A stretch of 64,000 nucleotides of DNA from Papilionanthe hookeriana x Papilionanthe teres (lineage: Eukaryota; Streptophyta; Magnoliopsida; Asparagales; Orchidaceae): NCBI GenBank assembly GCA_022702705.1, contig CM040434.1, positions 17,651,771-17,715,770 of the forward strand. The letters run 5' to 3'. Shown piece after piece: positions 32,197-43,524 of the stretch. The notes beneath the pieces were generated by a model that had not been told where the DNA came from, did no database searches, and saw only the letters and a list, made by a program, of their open reading frames with translations. A program made the translations under genes and the position numbers. Each line of letters begins with the position of its first letter. Within the stretch, counting starts at the first letter, position 1.

Positions 32197-34470
32197 TCTT
32201 AGCAACCCTTATCTTGGGAAGACCTTTGATACTATATACCATGACTATAGACGACTCTCTCAACACCCTGTTAGCTCAAGACAATGACAAGGTTAAGAAA
32301 AATACTCTCTATTACTTGAGTCAATGTCTGATTCTAATGAAGGTAAAGTACCCTACTATTGAGATGTATTGTTTGGCTCTAATCTTTGCTACACAAAAGC
32401 TTAGACATTACATGCTTTCTCACAAGGTCAACCTTATTTTGAAAGTTAACCCATTGCAATATCCGATGACCAGACCAGCGCTTCTGGAGGCTTTCAAGGC
32501 GGTTAATGATTTTATTGCAATTTAACATAACATTTGTACCTCTTCGTGTTATCAAAGAGCACATCTTAGCAGACTTCCTCGCGACACACCCGTTACCAGT
32601 TGACTTCCCACTCAATGATGAGTTGCGGGATGAACGGATAATGAGTTTAGAAGACCTTAATGACTAACATTGGAAGATAATCTTCAATGGAGCTTCATTA
32701 GCATATAAGGATAGAGACTCCCAAACAGTCGTACCTTGCAAAGCAGGAGTCAGATTAATCTTTATCACACCAGAATGAGGGATGTTGTAGTATTCCTACC
32801 ACTTAACAAAGCCATGCATAAATAATGAGGATGACTATGAATCTTTGATAACTGGACTAAAATTGGTCATATTAATGGATATAACGGACATTGACATCTA
32901 CGATAATTTGTGGTTGATCATTCAACAGGTAGCCAGATAGTACAAAACTCTGAAACTAAAGCTGGAATAACTCCTACAGTATATGATGAAGTTTTTGGAA
33001 TGAATTCCTAACATGACTCTATATAGAATTATGAGAGGAGAGAATGCTCTTGTCGATGCCATTACAAGACTCGCTAAGGAATTTGTCTATCCGCAGTAGA
33101 ATTCCATTGAATTAATGGAATAAGAATGACATGTCCTCTCACAGATCAACATGGAAAGTTTGAACAAGTTTGAGAATGAATAGACACTTACAACAATCAC
33201 AGAAGATAAAGAGGATTATCGTTAGTTGTTTGTCGAATGTTTGCTGAAAGGAAAGCAACCCACTAGATAAAGAAGACAACATTGTCCTACGCTTTGATAG
33301 ATAATGTTCTATACAGAAGGTCCTTCGACCACCTGTGGCCCAGATGTCTCAGCAGAGTAGAGGCTAGAGAAATCACCAAAGAGGTGCACTCCAAACTTTG
33401 AAGCGCTACCAGTCTGGGCCGAAGATTAAAGCGAAGATCAAGAGACTAAGATATTTTTTGCCAGAGATGATGACAACTGGCATGAAAATGGCAAGGAATT
33501 GCCACCAATGTTAGATACATTGAGTGTTCTTTTATTAACCCCCAAATGTGCTACATCCGACAATAGCATCCTAACCTTTTGAGTTTTGGGTCACACATAT
33601 TGTGGATCCAATAGATCCTCTGTTTTCGAAAGGACGCTAGTTCATATTTGTAGCAACAAATTACTTCTCCATGTAGGCAAATGTAGGTCACTAAAGGAAG
33701 TTACAGCGCAACACATTTTGTAGTTATTCCAAAATCAGATCGTATATATATTTGGCATACCACAAAGAATGATCTCTAACAATGGCTCGGCTTTCAGAAG
33801 ACTAAAGTCAACAACTTCGTCCAATGATACAACATAGATTGGAGATACATTATGATCCATTACCCTAGGGTGAATGGATTAGTAGGAGCATTCAATAAGA
33901 TGCTCATGCAGATTTTGGAGAAGCACCTCAAAGACAACAAGTGACAATGGCATGAAAAATTGTTGGAAGCCTCATGGTCATACCAAATAATGATCAAAAC
34001 TCTGACGCAGTTAACGCTATATGCTATAGTGTATGGTTCTGAGGCTATGCTTCCTTTGGAAGTACAACTCCCGTCACTCAAGATAGTGGTGGCAAGCAAA
34101 TATACGATAGAGGACAACACAAAAATCCAACTCGAGGAACTAGAGAATCTCGCAAGAAAGAGTTTGTCAGCACAATAGAATTTAGAGCTATATCAGACAA
34201 AGATGATATGAACCCATGACAAGCTAGTGCTCATAAAGACTTTGAAAGTTGGCAAATTAGTTCTCATTCTTCAGAGACCTATCCTTGCACACCGCAAGTT
34301 AGGATGAAAATTAGAGTCTACCTAGGAGAGACCGTTGGTGGTGGAAAACGTTTACCGTTCGTGGTGGAAAAAGTTTACTCAGGAGGATAGTACCATCTCA
34401 TGGATTTCCTAGACAAAAGACCAATGTTACCAATAAACAGACAATTCTTAAAGAAATATTACTTGTTGTG
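32197..34470 (+). pseudogene. Tat copy 2 pol remnant (RNase H, second RNase H, integrase)
   Basis: It aligns with 1,802-4,084 of copy 1: GRPLILYTMTIDDSLNTLLAQ, CLALIFATQKLRHYMLSHKVNLI, then the second RNase H (WKIIFNGASLA, with Asn in place of the catalytic Asp as in copy 1), integrase (VTHIVDPIDP with the first Asp changed to His; ISNNGSAF with the second Asp changed to Asn) and the C-terminal HRKL-GPF-like part. Dozens of stops and frameshifts are present. It begins abruptly at LTR D, so RT and gag are lost. Its AlkB gene follows at 34,804. Confidence 0.85.
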
Positions 34471-34656
34471 ATGTGCCTACGATAAAAGTTTGCCTTCAGG
34501 GCACCGATAGAATAATTGTCTGTAAACTTGTTCAAGGACTAAATGAGATAATAAAAATTGTTTCTTTAAGGAAATTTTTAATGAAACAAAATCAAATCTT
34601 CCTTAATTTTCTAAAAAAAAAAGAAAAAAATAAGCCAAATCAATGAACACAAATTA

Positions 34657-34704
<48 letters not shown>

Positions 34705-34803
34705 CATTAAAACTAAAAATAAAATTAATTAACAACAACTTATTGTTCTTGTTCGACTTGAGATTCAGAACACTGACGTTTGTCCTACCTTCTTTGCAGA
34801 AAA
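34471..34803 (+). promoter_or_regulatory. pol-AlkB spacer of Tat copy 2 with splice-acceptor-like end
   Basis: Same length (333 bp against 326) and same position as 4,085-4,410. It ends with a pyrimidine-rich CCTACCTTCTTTGCAG, then AAAAATG. Conservation of the tract and AG in a copy this decayed supports an acceptor site. It contains a (TA)n at 34,656-34,702. Confidence 0.5.
34656..34702. repeat. (TA)n microsatellite
   Basis: About 20 TA units within the pol-AlkB spacer of copy 2, with no counterpart in copy 1. Confidence 0.9.
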
Positions 34804-34908
34804 ATGTCAGACTTGAGGTTGATATTCTCATTCCAAAATGACATTCACCTCGTACTCAATGAGCAGTGGGTGACAAAGTAAGCTTTCACTAACTTTGACA
34901 TAGCTTGC
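34804..34908 (+). pseudogene. AlkB gene of Tat copy 2, N-terminal piece
   Basis: MSDLRLIFSFQNDIHLVLNE corresponds to the first residues of the copy 1 protein at 4,411 (MSNGRLVLNFRNGVSLALDE). It is interrupted by Athila element B after 105 bases; the gene resumes at 55,538. A stop follows shortly after the start. Confidence 0.75.
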
Positions 34909-35152
34909 TGATGCAAGACTCATATTTTTGCAAGAATTTATGAACTCAAGTTTATATATTTATAATGATTTTGTAAAGTCCAAGAACTCAACGCAAGTAT
35001 ACGTATCGTATCAAGTAATACAGGGCTCTAATGGAGTCCTGGTTATCGAGGGAAGTATGAAGTATAAAAAAGTGTTTCACAATATATATAATATAGCACT
35101 GAAATCTGATACTCAAATTGCACTTAAAGTTTAATACTTATTTATACTACCA
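34909..35152 (-). mobile_element. 3' LTR of element B, outer end
   Basis: 244 bp nearly identical to the first part of B's other LTR at 53,861, including the block GGAAGTATGAAGTATAA and the following TTTCACAATATATATAATAT. This block differs in LTR C. It is cut where LTR C starts. Confidence 0.85.
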
Positions 35153-36833
35153 TGATGCTCGATTTTATATTTTGCAAGAATTTATTAACTCAAATTTATA
35201 GATTTATAATAATTTTGTTAAGTCTAAGCATTCAACGCAAGTATACGTATCGTATCAAGTAATACATGGCTCTAATGGAGTCCTAGATATCGATCCCACA
35301 GGGAAATATTGAAGTTTTAAGAAAACGTTACACAATGTGTAATAAGCACTAAAGTTAGGGTTTACTACTTACTACTACTATGCAGGAAACAGTAAGAACA
35401 ACGACACAGTAACAATTAACTAACTACAATTACTTCTAATAACTTTAAGAACAGAATTAACTAACAGACACACTAAACTAAGTATTTGAAAGGTTTTTGA
35501 TATATGAGAAAAGTATATTTCCTCTTGCAATGAGAATATGATGTGTGGATTGATATGGAATAATTATATATATTATTGTGCCAAATAGGAGCATAGATGA
35601 TTCTTTACCCTTAAAAGAGTACCCCCTCTTCTAAGTAAGAAAAGAACATTGACATATTCTAAGTTTAGTTAATAACTCTTAGGCTAGGCTGAGAGGATAC
35701 CAGCTCTCACTTCGGAGCTCCTACTCACCCTTCACCCGGAGGCTAACCTTTGATATTAGTTACTAATCTTAGAACCAATTTGGGGATTTCGGCTTGTCAC
35801 CCTGAAATCTCCACATTGAAGTCTATCAAAACATATTTCCTATTTATTTGCACTCAATTCCCATGAACTACGCAATTTATCCATAGAAATTGAATGGATC
35901 TTTCATTATTATTGTAGTACTTTAAATCCTTTCAAACTTAATGTTCAACAACATATTTTAACATTTCGATTGGCCAAATCGAAAGTAAATTAAGTTCTAA
36001 ATGAAAAACCGTCACAATTTCTTCATTACATTAAAAACACATCAAATCCCCATCATTCCATCATCACATCTTTATGCAGGAAGAAAGACAAGGGAGACTA
36101 CTCAGAATTCATGGAGAAGATACAATAAAACATGAATTTTATATATAAAAGAAAAGTCATACAAACCACAAAAGAAAATACAACTTATCTTTTTCTCTTC
36201 CCCAATACAATTCCCTTGAAGTTCCTTTGAATCATCTTCTCTCTTCTTTACATCACTTGATTCTCTCTTTAGAATGGAAAGGAAGAAGCAAACTCTCACT
36301 TTACCTCTTCTCCTCCCCTCCTTAGAGAAGAATCCCTCTGAAATCTTCACTCTACACTCTCTACTCCTATACCCTAACACTTTACACTCACTAAAACTAC
36401 ACTAGAACCAATGAAGATGCACTCTAGAACTCTCTCTTCTCTTCACTTTTCGTCCAAAAGCAGTTGCTTATAAGATAGGGACGAAATCCCAAGAGTTTTC
36501 ATAAGCATCCTTTCAAAAAGTCGCCAAAAATCTTCAAATTTGAACTCCACCGACTTCGGGCGATGACGGCGGCCGATAGGGCACTGGCGATGCTCTATCA
36601 TGCCATTTAATTGCCGTGCTCTCTGGATTTGGGCGCCAGCGGCGCCAGAACACTTTTTCACCTTTTTGCTCCTTTTTGCTCCGAATTCGTTCCTTTTTGC
36701 TTCTTTTCGCTCCAATCACCTAAAATCATCATAGCTACAACAAATCATGAAAAATACCTTTCTTTAAAGTGCAATATCACCAAAAATGAGCAAAATTAGA
36801 TAGCAAAAACCGTATATATTTTTCAGTGCATCA
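35153..36833 (-). mobile_element. 3' LTR of Athila element C (complete)
   Basis: 1,681 bp from TGATGCTCG to CAGTGCATCA on the + strand. It has the same block structure as LTRs A, B and D. GC-rich cluster at 36,555-36,650; TATA-like CTTATAAG near 36,467. A 5' partner is absent. Confidence 0.9.
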
Positions 36834-36849
36834 GAATCCCCCAAACTTT
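36834..36849 (-). other. Polypurine tract of element C
   Basis: The - strand reads AAAGTTTGGGGGATTC directly before the LTR start TGATGCACTG. It primes plus-strand DNA synthesis. Confidence 0.8.
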
Positions 36850-38226
36850 AACTATTACTTGTCCTCAAGTAATCTTTTTACTACATAAAATATAACTCTA
36901 GGCAATGTACTTTTCAACTGTAAGACACTAAAATTTTTCATTCAAAAGAATATATTGGTTAGATTTTTAGAAAGAAATTTAGTAACTCAAGTCAACACTA
37001 CAGGTATAAGAATATTCAACAATCAAGTCTAAGAGTTCTAGTCTTCTATTTATTTCAAGATGAACTATAATTTCTTACATTAAGAGTGCCTCAAAAGATT
37101 ATGTGAGAAAGGAGTTCATGTAAACTTCATTAGAATGTAAGCCAGTACTTAAAACATAAATTCAGAAATGAAATCAAGTTCTCCCTTTAAGATAATTCAA
37201 GTAAAGCTATTTTTTTATTAGACACTCCTCAAGCTTCTCCTCATAAACATTTTTCTTTCTTTTTCTTTTCTTTTCTTTTTTTTCTCTTTTCTTTTTATGG
37301 ATTGTTCTTCAATCCTTCTTTTCTTTTCTTTTTCTCTTTTCTTTTAGGGATTGTTCTTCAATCCTTCTTTTCTTTTCTTTTTTTTTTATTGAGGATTAGT
37401 ATATCTGGATAGCCTTTAATGATTTTGAACTTCACTCTCCTCTTTCTAAAGTTCAAACTTGAAATATCTCCTTACTTTATAGTTAATTATAAGCTTCATT
37501 ATTCATCATAAAGTTACAATCTCTTCTTAACACACAATACTTTAAGTCCCTTAACATTTCAAAAATACAGTTTTCTTTACTTTAAATAGTTGACTATAAT
37601 CAAATCCGTTCATACCAAGTATCTTACTTCTTTAAAATCAACCTTTATCACTAAAAATTTTCATCCCATCCTTCCTTAATATTCAATTGAAATAAAAAGT
37701 TTTAGTTATCTTATAATGAGGTTCAACTGCCAGAATTTATGCTAATAATTTTTGAAAATATAATAATTGAGAAAAATAAAAGTAAGTATTTCTCTACCCA
37801 CCCCCAAACTTAAATTTTTCAGTAAATTCGAAACAGTCAGAGTAGAAGTAAAATAACCTCTCTGTGCTGGAATCTTGAAATCTTCAACAGCTATATGGTA
37901 TTTATCAAAATTTACAACTAGCAGGCATGAAACAATTAGTAGCAGTGATATGACAATTTTAAATATTTGCATTCATAAAGAGAAATTAACATTAAACTTC
38001 TAAACATCCAACATAGCACTATAAAATGAAAAAAACTATCACACTACTAACAGTATAACTAACAGTTTTAATGTTTCAGTATAACGTAACAGTACAACAT
38101 GAAAAGTAAATAACACTACATCACAACAGTACAACACAGTATACACATCACATGAAAAGTAAATACCCACTACACCACATCCGTACAATACAACAGACTA
38201 AGAACAACAGAAATAAAACAAACAAT
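36850..38226 (-). repeat. Noncoding 3' region of element C with duplicated hairpin in a purine tract
   Basis: No gene is present between the polypurine tract and x2. At 37,245-37,392 the sense strand is almost pure purine (AAAGAAAAG words) and contains two copies of a ~60-bp unit. Each copy centres on GGATTGTTCTTCAATCC, a perfect 6-bp stem with a 5-base loop. Element B keeps the same stem with a different loop at 43,932-43,957, and element E has only the purine tract (62,540-62,600). Confidence 0.65.
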
Positions 38227-39311
38227 CTACCAGTCTCCATCACCAGGATCAGTAGCAGGGTCATCAGCAGGGTCAGATCTATATGGTGTATAGCTGGGGC
38301 GAGTAGGAAATATCACATCGAACTCCCCCTCATAAATCTGACATGAGCATCATAATAAGCAATATCGAACTCAACTCTCCTCTGCAGATAATCTTCATTC
38401 ACATCACTCCTCGCCTCAAATACATCCATCCGACCATGGAGTCCATCCATACTAACACTCTGTAGTCTCAGCTGCTCCATAATATCATATAAGGTAGGCG
38501 GCTCAGAAGTAAATGGAACATCATAACTAGTAGTAGGAATATCAGTACTCCTATGCTCAACTCTGGATCCCACATGAGACTCATAAGTAAAGATAATATT
38601 CTTTGTAATAGGTCTCAATGGTATAGCCACTTTCTCAGACTGAACTCCACTCCAAACTGAACATAAAGGGCATGAACTAAAGCAGGATGTCCTAATCCTC
38701 TAGTGGTCTCGCCTCTAGCAATCGTCTGAATATTCTTGTAAATAATAGCTCCAATATCAATCTTTTTCATCTTCTGAATACAGTAGTTCAGAATCGCTCT
38801 ATCTCTAGTAACTTCGCTGTAGTGATAAGATGATAATAGTCTTGCAGAAATAAAATAATGCCAAAATTTTGAAGTAACATTCAAAGTGGAGGCGTGGAAA
38901 TTTATCAACTATTTTTGACTTACTATCCATTCTCCTCGCCCGTCAGTTAGAAATGCAATAACTTCTCTCATATTCTCCCTCCCAGTGTCAAAGTTTTCAT
39001 ATTCACACATGAATGGTTCCCGAGTCTGATAGAAAGCATTGATATGCTAAGGAGTAATGTCAACCATCTTCCCTCTAACAAGCACATACTCAGTCTCAGT
39101 CAACTCCCATAACAGCATTCACAGTGAAATAACAAAATCGTTCCCAATTTCGCTCTACAATTAATTGTTCTACAGATCCGCCAGGACTATCAAAAGCTAG
39201 ATCCTGGATACACTTCTTGTTGTGAAGGATAGAGTTATAGCGAAATTGGGCTTTGACGTTAACAAACCTCTTCTCATCAAAATACAATTTCCACTTCCCT
39301 CTTTAAGCCAT
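38227..39311 (-). pseudogene. Athila 3' ORF x2, Transposase_32-like (element C)
   Basis: The start at 39,311 aligns with MAPRMSKGKRK of element B, but the third codon here is a stop. The order KLYFDEKRFVNVKAQFRYNS, CIQDLAFDSPGGSVEQLIVERNWERF, then FWHYFISARLLSSYHYSEVTRDRAILNYCIQ gives the same domain as x1 in a diverged form. It ends in RFMR followed by an acidic DPADDP-type tail. Frameshifts occur near 39,090 and 38,615. Its function is unknown. It is a paralogue of x1 in the same element. Confidence 0.7.
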
Positions 39312-39689
39312 GTAAATTTCTAAAATTTGTAAGAAAATTCCAATAAATCTCAAATTCACAATGTAACAAACTCTAAACACAATTCTAAACACATAAGAGC
39401 AAATTTCATCATGGAAATCTCAAATTCTCTTTAAAACTCAAAAAATTCCACCATAAGAAATGTGAGAGAATTCTATGGTGAAAATCCAACAATTTTAACT
39501 TAAAGTGAAGCTCTTACCAAGAGAAGTGCAAATTCGGTGTTGAAAAGCCTTGAAATCTCCTTAAATCCGAGATCTAGCAAGCCCTAGATCTTCAAAATCA
39601 CGAAAATGGAGGAGGAAGACGAAGGAAATGGAAAAATTTGTGGGCCCTGGGCAAAAATCGCGAAATCGAGGGTTTTAGGCCTTTTTCTG

Positions 39690-40144
39690 GGTTCGAGCGC
39701 CGGCAGCACTCTATTTAAATAAATTGGCCAAATCTTTGGATTTGGGCGCCGGCGGCGCTAGTCCAAAATATTTTCTGGGTCTGAAATTTTTTTCGTAATT
39801 TCAATCGTTTTGACGTCCATAATGATGTTTAACACTTCAATAGGCATTTATATCATCCCATAAACAATAATTAACACAATTTTTCACACAAAAAATACAC
39901 AACAATCTTATATATATAAAATCCAAGTTACATCATAGACACTAAATATGTTCATTCAAACCAACTATTCTTAGATATTTAGTGCAACAAGTACTCTACG
40001 ATAGGTAAGCACTAAGATCTAAGCACATAATGAAAGTAAACACATCCAAATCCAAGTTCAAATCTCAAAGCAAATACTACACAAACCAAACATAACTAAG
40101 CAAAGCAAACTAAACATGCAACAAACACAAGTAGAATCCGTTAA
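39690..40144 (-). other. x1-x2 spacer of element C with GC-rich motif
   Basis: The spacer carries GGCGCCGGCGGCGC near 39,746 and a related copy at 39,695. The rest (39,800-40,140) is AT-rich and aligns with 15,684-16,060 of A and 46,440-46,790 of B. No ORF is present. Confidence 0.6.
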
Positions 40145-42986
40145 TTACTCCACATCAGTTTCTGAAATATCTTCTCCTCTAATGTCTCCAATTGATTTCT
40201 GATGCACAAACAAGTTATAGAATGGACGTAATTGAAATTCGTCAAATGATTCTTCAGCAATCACCGCGTTCTTCTTCATAAGATTGATCAAGCCCATCTC
40301 AATTCGACTAGTGTGATCGAATTGCTCTTTAATTCTCCAATCTATAGATCAAATAAATCAGAAATGTTATTAATCACATTCATAACGTTCCGTACCTTTT
40401 TCTCCAATTGTTTGATCCTCTTCAATATCATTCTGGAACCTTTAGGAAAATAGGGTTGAATCGGCTGTGAAGTCTGTGTTGGTTGATCAGCAAGCAAATT
40501 CATATCATCTTCATCTCCAACTGTCTGGTAGTGTAGGGATTAGTTGGATCAATAGGCCACCATGGAAGAAGAACCTTTTCCCAACTTTCATAAGGAACCT
40601 GTGAGTGACTACATAATAGAAATATGGTGGACGGTCTCCAAGCCCATATTTAGAGCCATGCAAAATTAATCCAAGTACTGATTTCACAATAATATTACCA
40701 ATGTCAACCGGCCTCCTGATGACAAGAAAATGTATTAAGAAATTCATACCCATTTTATATGAAATTGCACTTTAAAGAAAGGTATTTTATATGTTTTAGT
40801 GGTGGAATGAAGATTTCTAGGTAATGGGAGCAAAAAGATCAAAAAGGAGCGAATATGGAACAAAAAGGACTAAAATAGATGAAAATTGAACTATCCCGCC
40901 GACGGCGAGGAAGAGGCCGCCGACAATGAGATTTTCCCGAGAGCATTTGAATATATTACAAAGGAGCCGGCCGACGGCGAGATCGAGCCCGCTGACAGCG
41001 AGACTGAGCGGTTATCCATTTTTCTAGAAGCCCGCCGACAGCGAGATCGAGCCCGCCGATGGCGAGACAGTTGATTCAAGCCAAATACGTTGAATCTGGA
41101 TGCTTTCTGAAGAGGTGCTTAAGCAACCTTTGGAAATATGACTCCTTCTATATATACAAACAATTTTTGTGTCATGGTGTAGTAGTTAAGTGGTCGTTAA
41201 GTGTCGTTTAAGTGTCATTTAAGTGCAATCTGAAAGTCAATAGTGTGTTTAAGAGTGTTTAAGTTAGTGTCTTGGTGAGTATTTAAAGTGTGTTGTACAA
41301 AAAAGGAAGAGTCAAAGGAACTTCAAGGAGTCTGCTTGGGAAGTAGATTTGAGATAAGTATATTTGTTTATTGTTTTATAACTTTAAATGAAATCCAAGT
41401 TTTGAGTTATTCTTCCTATGCATTCTGAGTAGTTTTCTTTGTCTTTCTCCTTGTGGATGAGATTTTGTGAAATGAAGAATTAAAGTAGTTGTGCCTAACA
41501 ATATTAAATAAAGATTGTGATAATCTTTCTACTTAAATCTTAATTTACTTTCAATTTGGCCAATTAAATTGTTAACATATGTTGAATTATCAACTATAGT
41601 AAAGATTACATCCAAAATTCAGGGAAGTCAAAAGCCTTGGAAGGAGGGTGCAAATAAATAGGGAAATATTAATTATCGGGCGTAGAATTGGACATTTTAG
41701 TGTGATGGACTAAAATATTCAATTAAGTCCTATTGTTTGGGAGCTGAAGTGTAGATGTTAGCCCTCGGGCGAGGGGAACGTGGGAGCTCGAAGTGGCGAC
41801 AAGTATCCTCCCAGCCTAGCCGCAGATTCAATAACCAAACATAGGATTAGTCAATGTTCTTTGCACCTGGACCAAAGGGTAAAGAATAGGAATGCTCCTA
41901 TTTGGCACAATATAATTCTAAACTTATTTAATTCTTCATTCACTTAATTCTCTTAACAAAGAGAAAGATACGTTTCTAAATTGCAATCTTCTATTTAATC
42001 TTTAAGTAATAGTTTTTAGTATAAGTGTTCTTAATTTTCGTATACTAGATTAGTAATTACAATTGCTGAATTTAGACCTTAAGTCTCTAACTTCCTTGTG
42101 GGATCGATATCTAGGACTCCATTAGAGCCTTTATTACTTGAGCGATACGTATACTTGCGTTGATAAATAGGGGAGGGAGTACAATTACTATTTTACTTGA
42201 AAAACATTTATAAATCCTAGCAAACATATATACCCTAAAATTTCCACCCTGCTCTCCCCCAAGCCGGTCAAGTTTTTAGCGTTATTGCTAGGGATTTTTA
42301 TCTCTTAATAATCGTGTTGAATACTTATATTTATAACAATTACTGCAGTGCAATCACCTCCCAGTTTGAATACAAAAAGTCAAATGGCACTTTCCTTGGT
42401 TACCTTACTAATCTTCAATGTCGGAAATAACTTTGTTGAAATAAAGTAATGCCATAGCTTTGATACTGGATTGAGAGATACAGATGGGAAACTCATGTAT
42501 CCATTCTCTCTAACTTCCCATTCTTCATTCTCATCTGTCAGATATCGATATACATCATTCATATTATCCGTCGTGGCATTGAAATTAGAATAATGGCAAA
42601 TAGGTATGTTCTTGATCATAAAAGAGATCGTTGATTCGTGCAAGAGTGAATTGAAAAAATCTACCACGCACAAATACGAACCCTTGGTTGATCCCGTGAA
42701 GATTTGCATAAAACTCTTTCACGACTGGAACAACAACGGTAGCGGTAGTGTAGCAAAGCACTTCCCAACGTCTCTCTTTAATAATTTCTTAAATTCTAGT
42801 AGTAGGATTATCCGTACCTCGATTTATGAAGCCTATTTCCTTGATAATCCTTCTTTTCATCATCACTTTGTTGAACAAACACTGCACTTTAAAAATTTTG
42901 AACTTCCTTCGGTTGGAAACACGAAATCGAGGGATTTCAATAGGAAAGGAATCCGTAGGATACAAATTGGGATAGGTGGTTTTCAT
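40145..42986 (-). pseudogene. Athila ORF x1 (element C), split by insertion F
   Basis: The pieces are 42,986-42,357 and 40,716-40,145. The first runs from MKTTYPNLYPTDSFPIEIPR to LWHYFISTKLFPTLKISKVTKESAI. The second continues with the GNIIVKSVLGLILHGSKYGL part and ends DVE. Insertion F separates them exactly, with CCTCC repeated on both sides. Before insertion the ORF had a few lesions, for example a stop after NRGTDNPTTRI. Confidence 0.75.
40717..42356 (+). mobile_element. Insertion F: Athila-type LTR plus primer-binding site and short leader
   Basis: It is flanked by a perfect 5-bp target duplication CCTCC (40,712-40,716 and 42,357-42,361), in + orientation, opposite to C. From 40,717 (TGATGACAAG) to about 42,270 (CCGGTCA) it is an LTR, 1,554 bp. 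It then carries a mutated primer-binding site (TAGCGTTATTGCTAGGGA, 42,277-42,294) and 62 bp of leader ending AATCA. It is thus not a plain solo LTR: internal DNA and nearly the whole second LTR are missing, yet the outer end is exact. Its GC-rich cluster (40,896-41,072) has its own repeat, CCCGCCGACGGCGAG. Confidence 0.8.
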
Positions 42987-43019
42987 TTTTTTGGAGTTAA
43001 GAAGTAAAAAATGGAGTTT

Positions 43020-43235
43020 AGGGAGTTATAAGGACGAAGATCCCGCCAAAAACCGCAAAAACTCGCATTTTGAAACTTAAAAATTGTCAAGCAGATTTTG
43101 GGCGCTGGTGGCGCTCGACAGGGAGCTGGCGGCGCTCAATAGGGCGCCGGCGGTGCTCAATAGGGCGCCGGCGGTGCTCAAACAGTCAAGTTCAGTGCAG
43201 GAAATACGATAGGGCGCCGGCGGCGCCAGTGGTAA
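43020..43235 (-). promoter_or_regulatory. LTR-like module upstream of x1 (element C)
   Basis: The sense strand holds four GGCGCC(G)CCGGCGCC-like copies (43,098-43,231), then GGGATCTTCGTCCTTATAACTC about 70 bases on, then the x1 start. It matches the order inside LTR C at 36,467-36,600, where TTATAAG, GGGACGAAATCCC and GCCAAAAA occur. Confidence 0.5.
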
Positions 43236-43305
43236 AAAATTCTCACCGAACTTCGTTTGGTCCAAAATATTCCAATATCTCGATTCGATCCATCATTTAT
43301 CCATT

Positions 43306-43508
43306 CTGGCGCTGGCGGCCCAGAACCTGTTTTGCTCCTTTTTGCTCCTTTTTGCTCCGAGTTCGTTCTTTTTAGCTTCTTTTCGCTCCAACCACCTAAA
43401 ATCATCATACCTGTAATAAATCATGAAAAATACCTTTCTTTAAAGTGAAATATCACCAAAAATGGGTAAACTTATATAGCAAAAACTGTATATATTTTTG
43501 GTGCATCA
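43306..43508 (-). mobile_element. 3' LTR of element B, inner end
   Basis: 203 bp matching the end of B's 5' LTR (55,334-55,537) almost base for base, ending GGTGCATCA. The - strand polypurine tract of B follows. The piece is joined to element C by the microhomology ATCCATT. Confidence 0.85.
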
Positions 43509-43524
43509 AAATTCCCTAAACTTT
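43509..43524 (-). other. Polypurine tract of element B
   Basis: The - strand reads AAAGTTTAGGGAATTT before the LTR start. It is weaker than in C. Confidence 0.6.

Larger units (their letters stand above)
35153..43298 (-). mobile_element. Athila-type element C, 3' half, inserted in B's 3' LTR
   Basis: It contains a complete 3' LTR, polypurine tract, pyrimidine-rich segment, x2, spacer and x1, then ends in the LTR-like module upstream of x1. Its gag, pol and 5' LTR are gone. At 43,299-43,305 the sequence passes into B's LTR through a shared ATCCATT, the mark of an illegitimate deletion. Insertion F sits inside x1. Confidence 0.8.
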
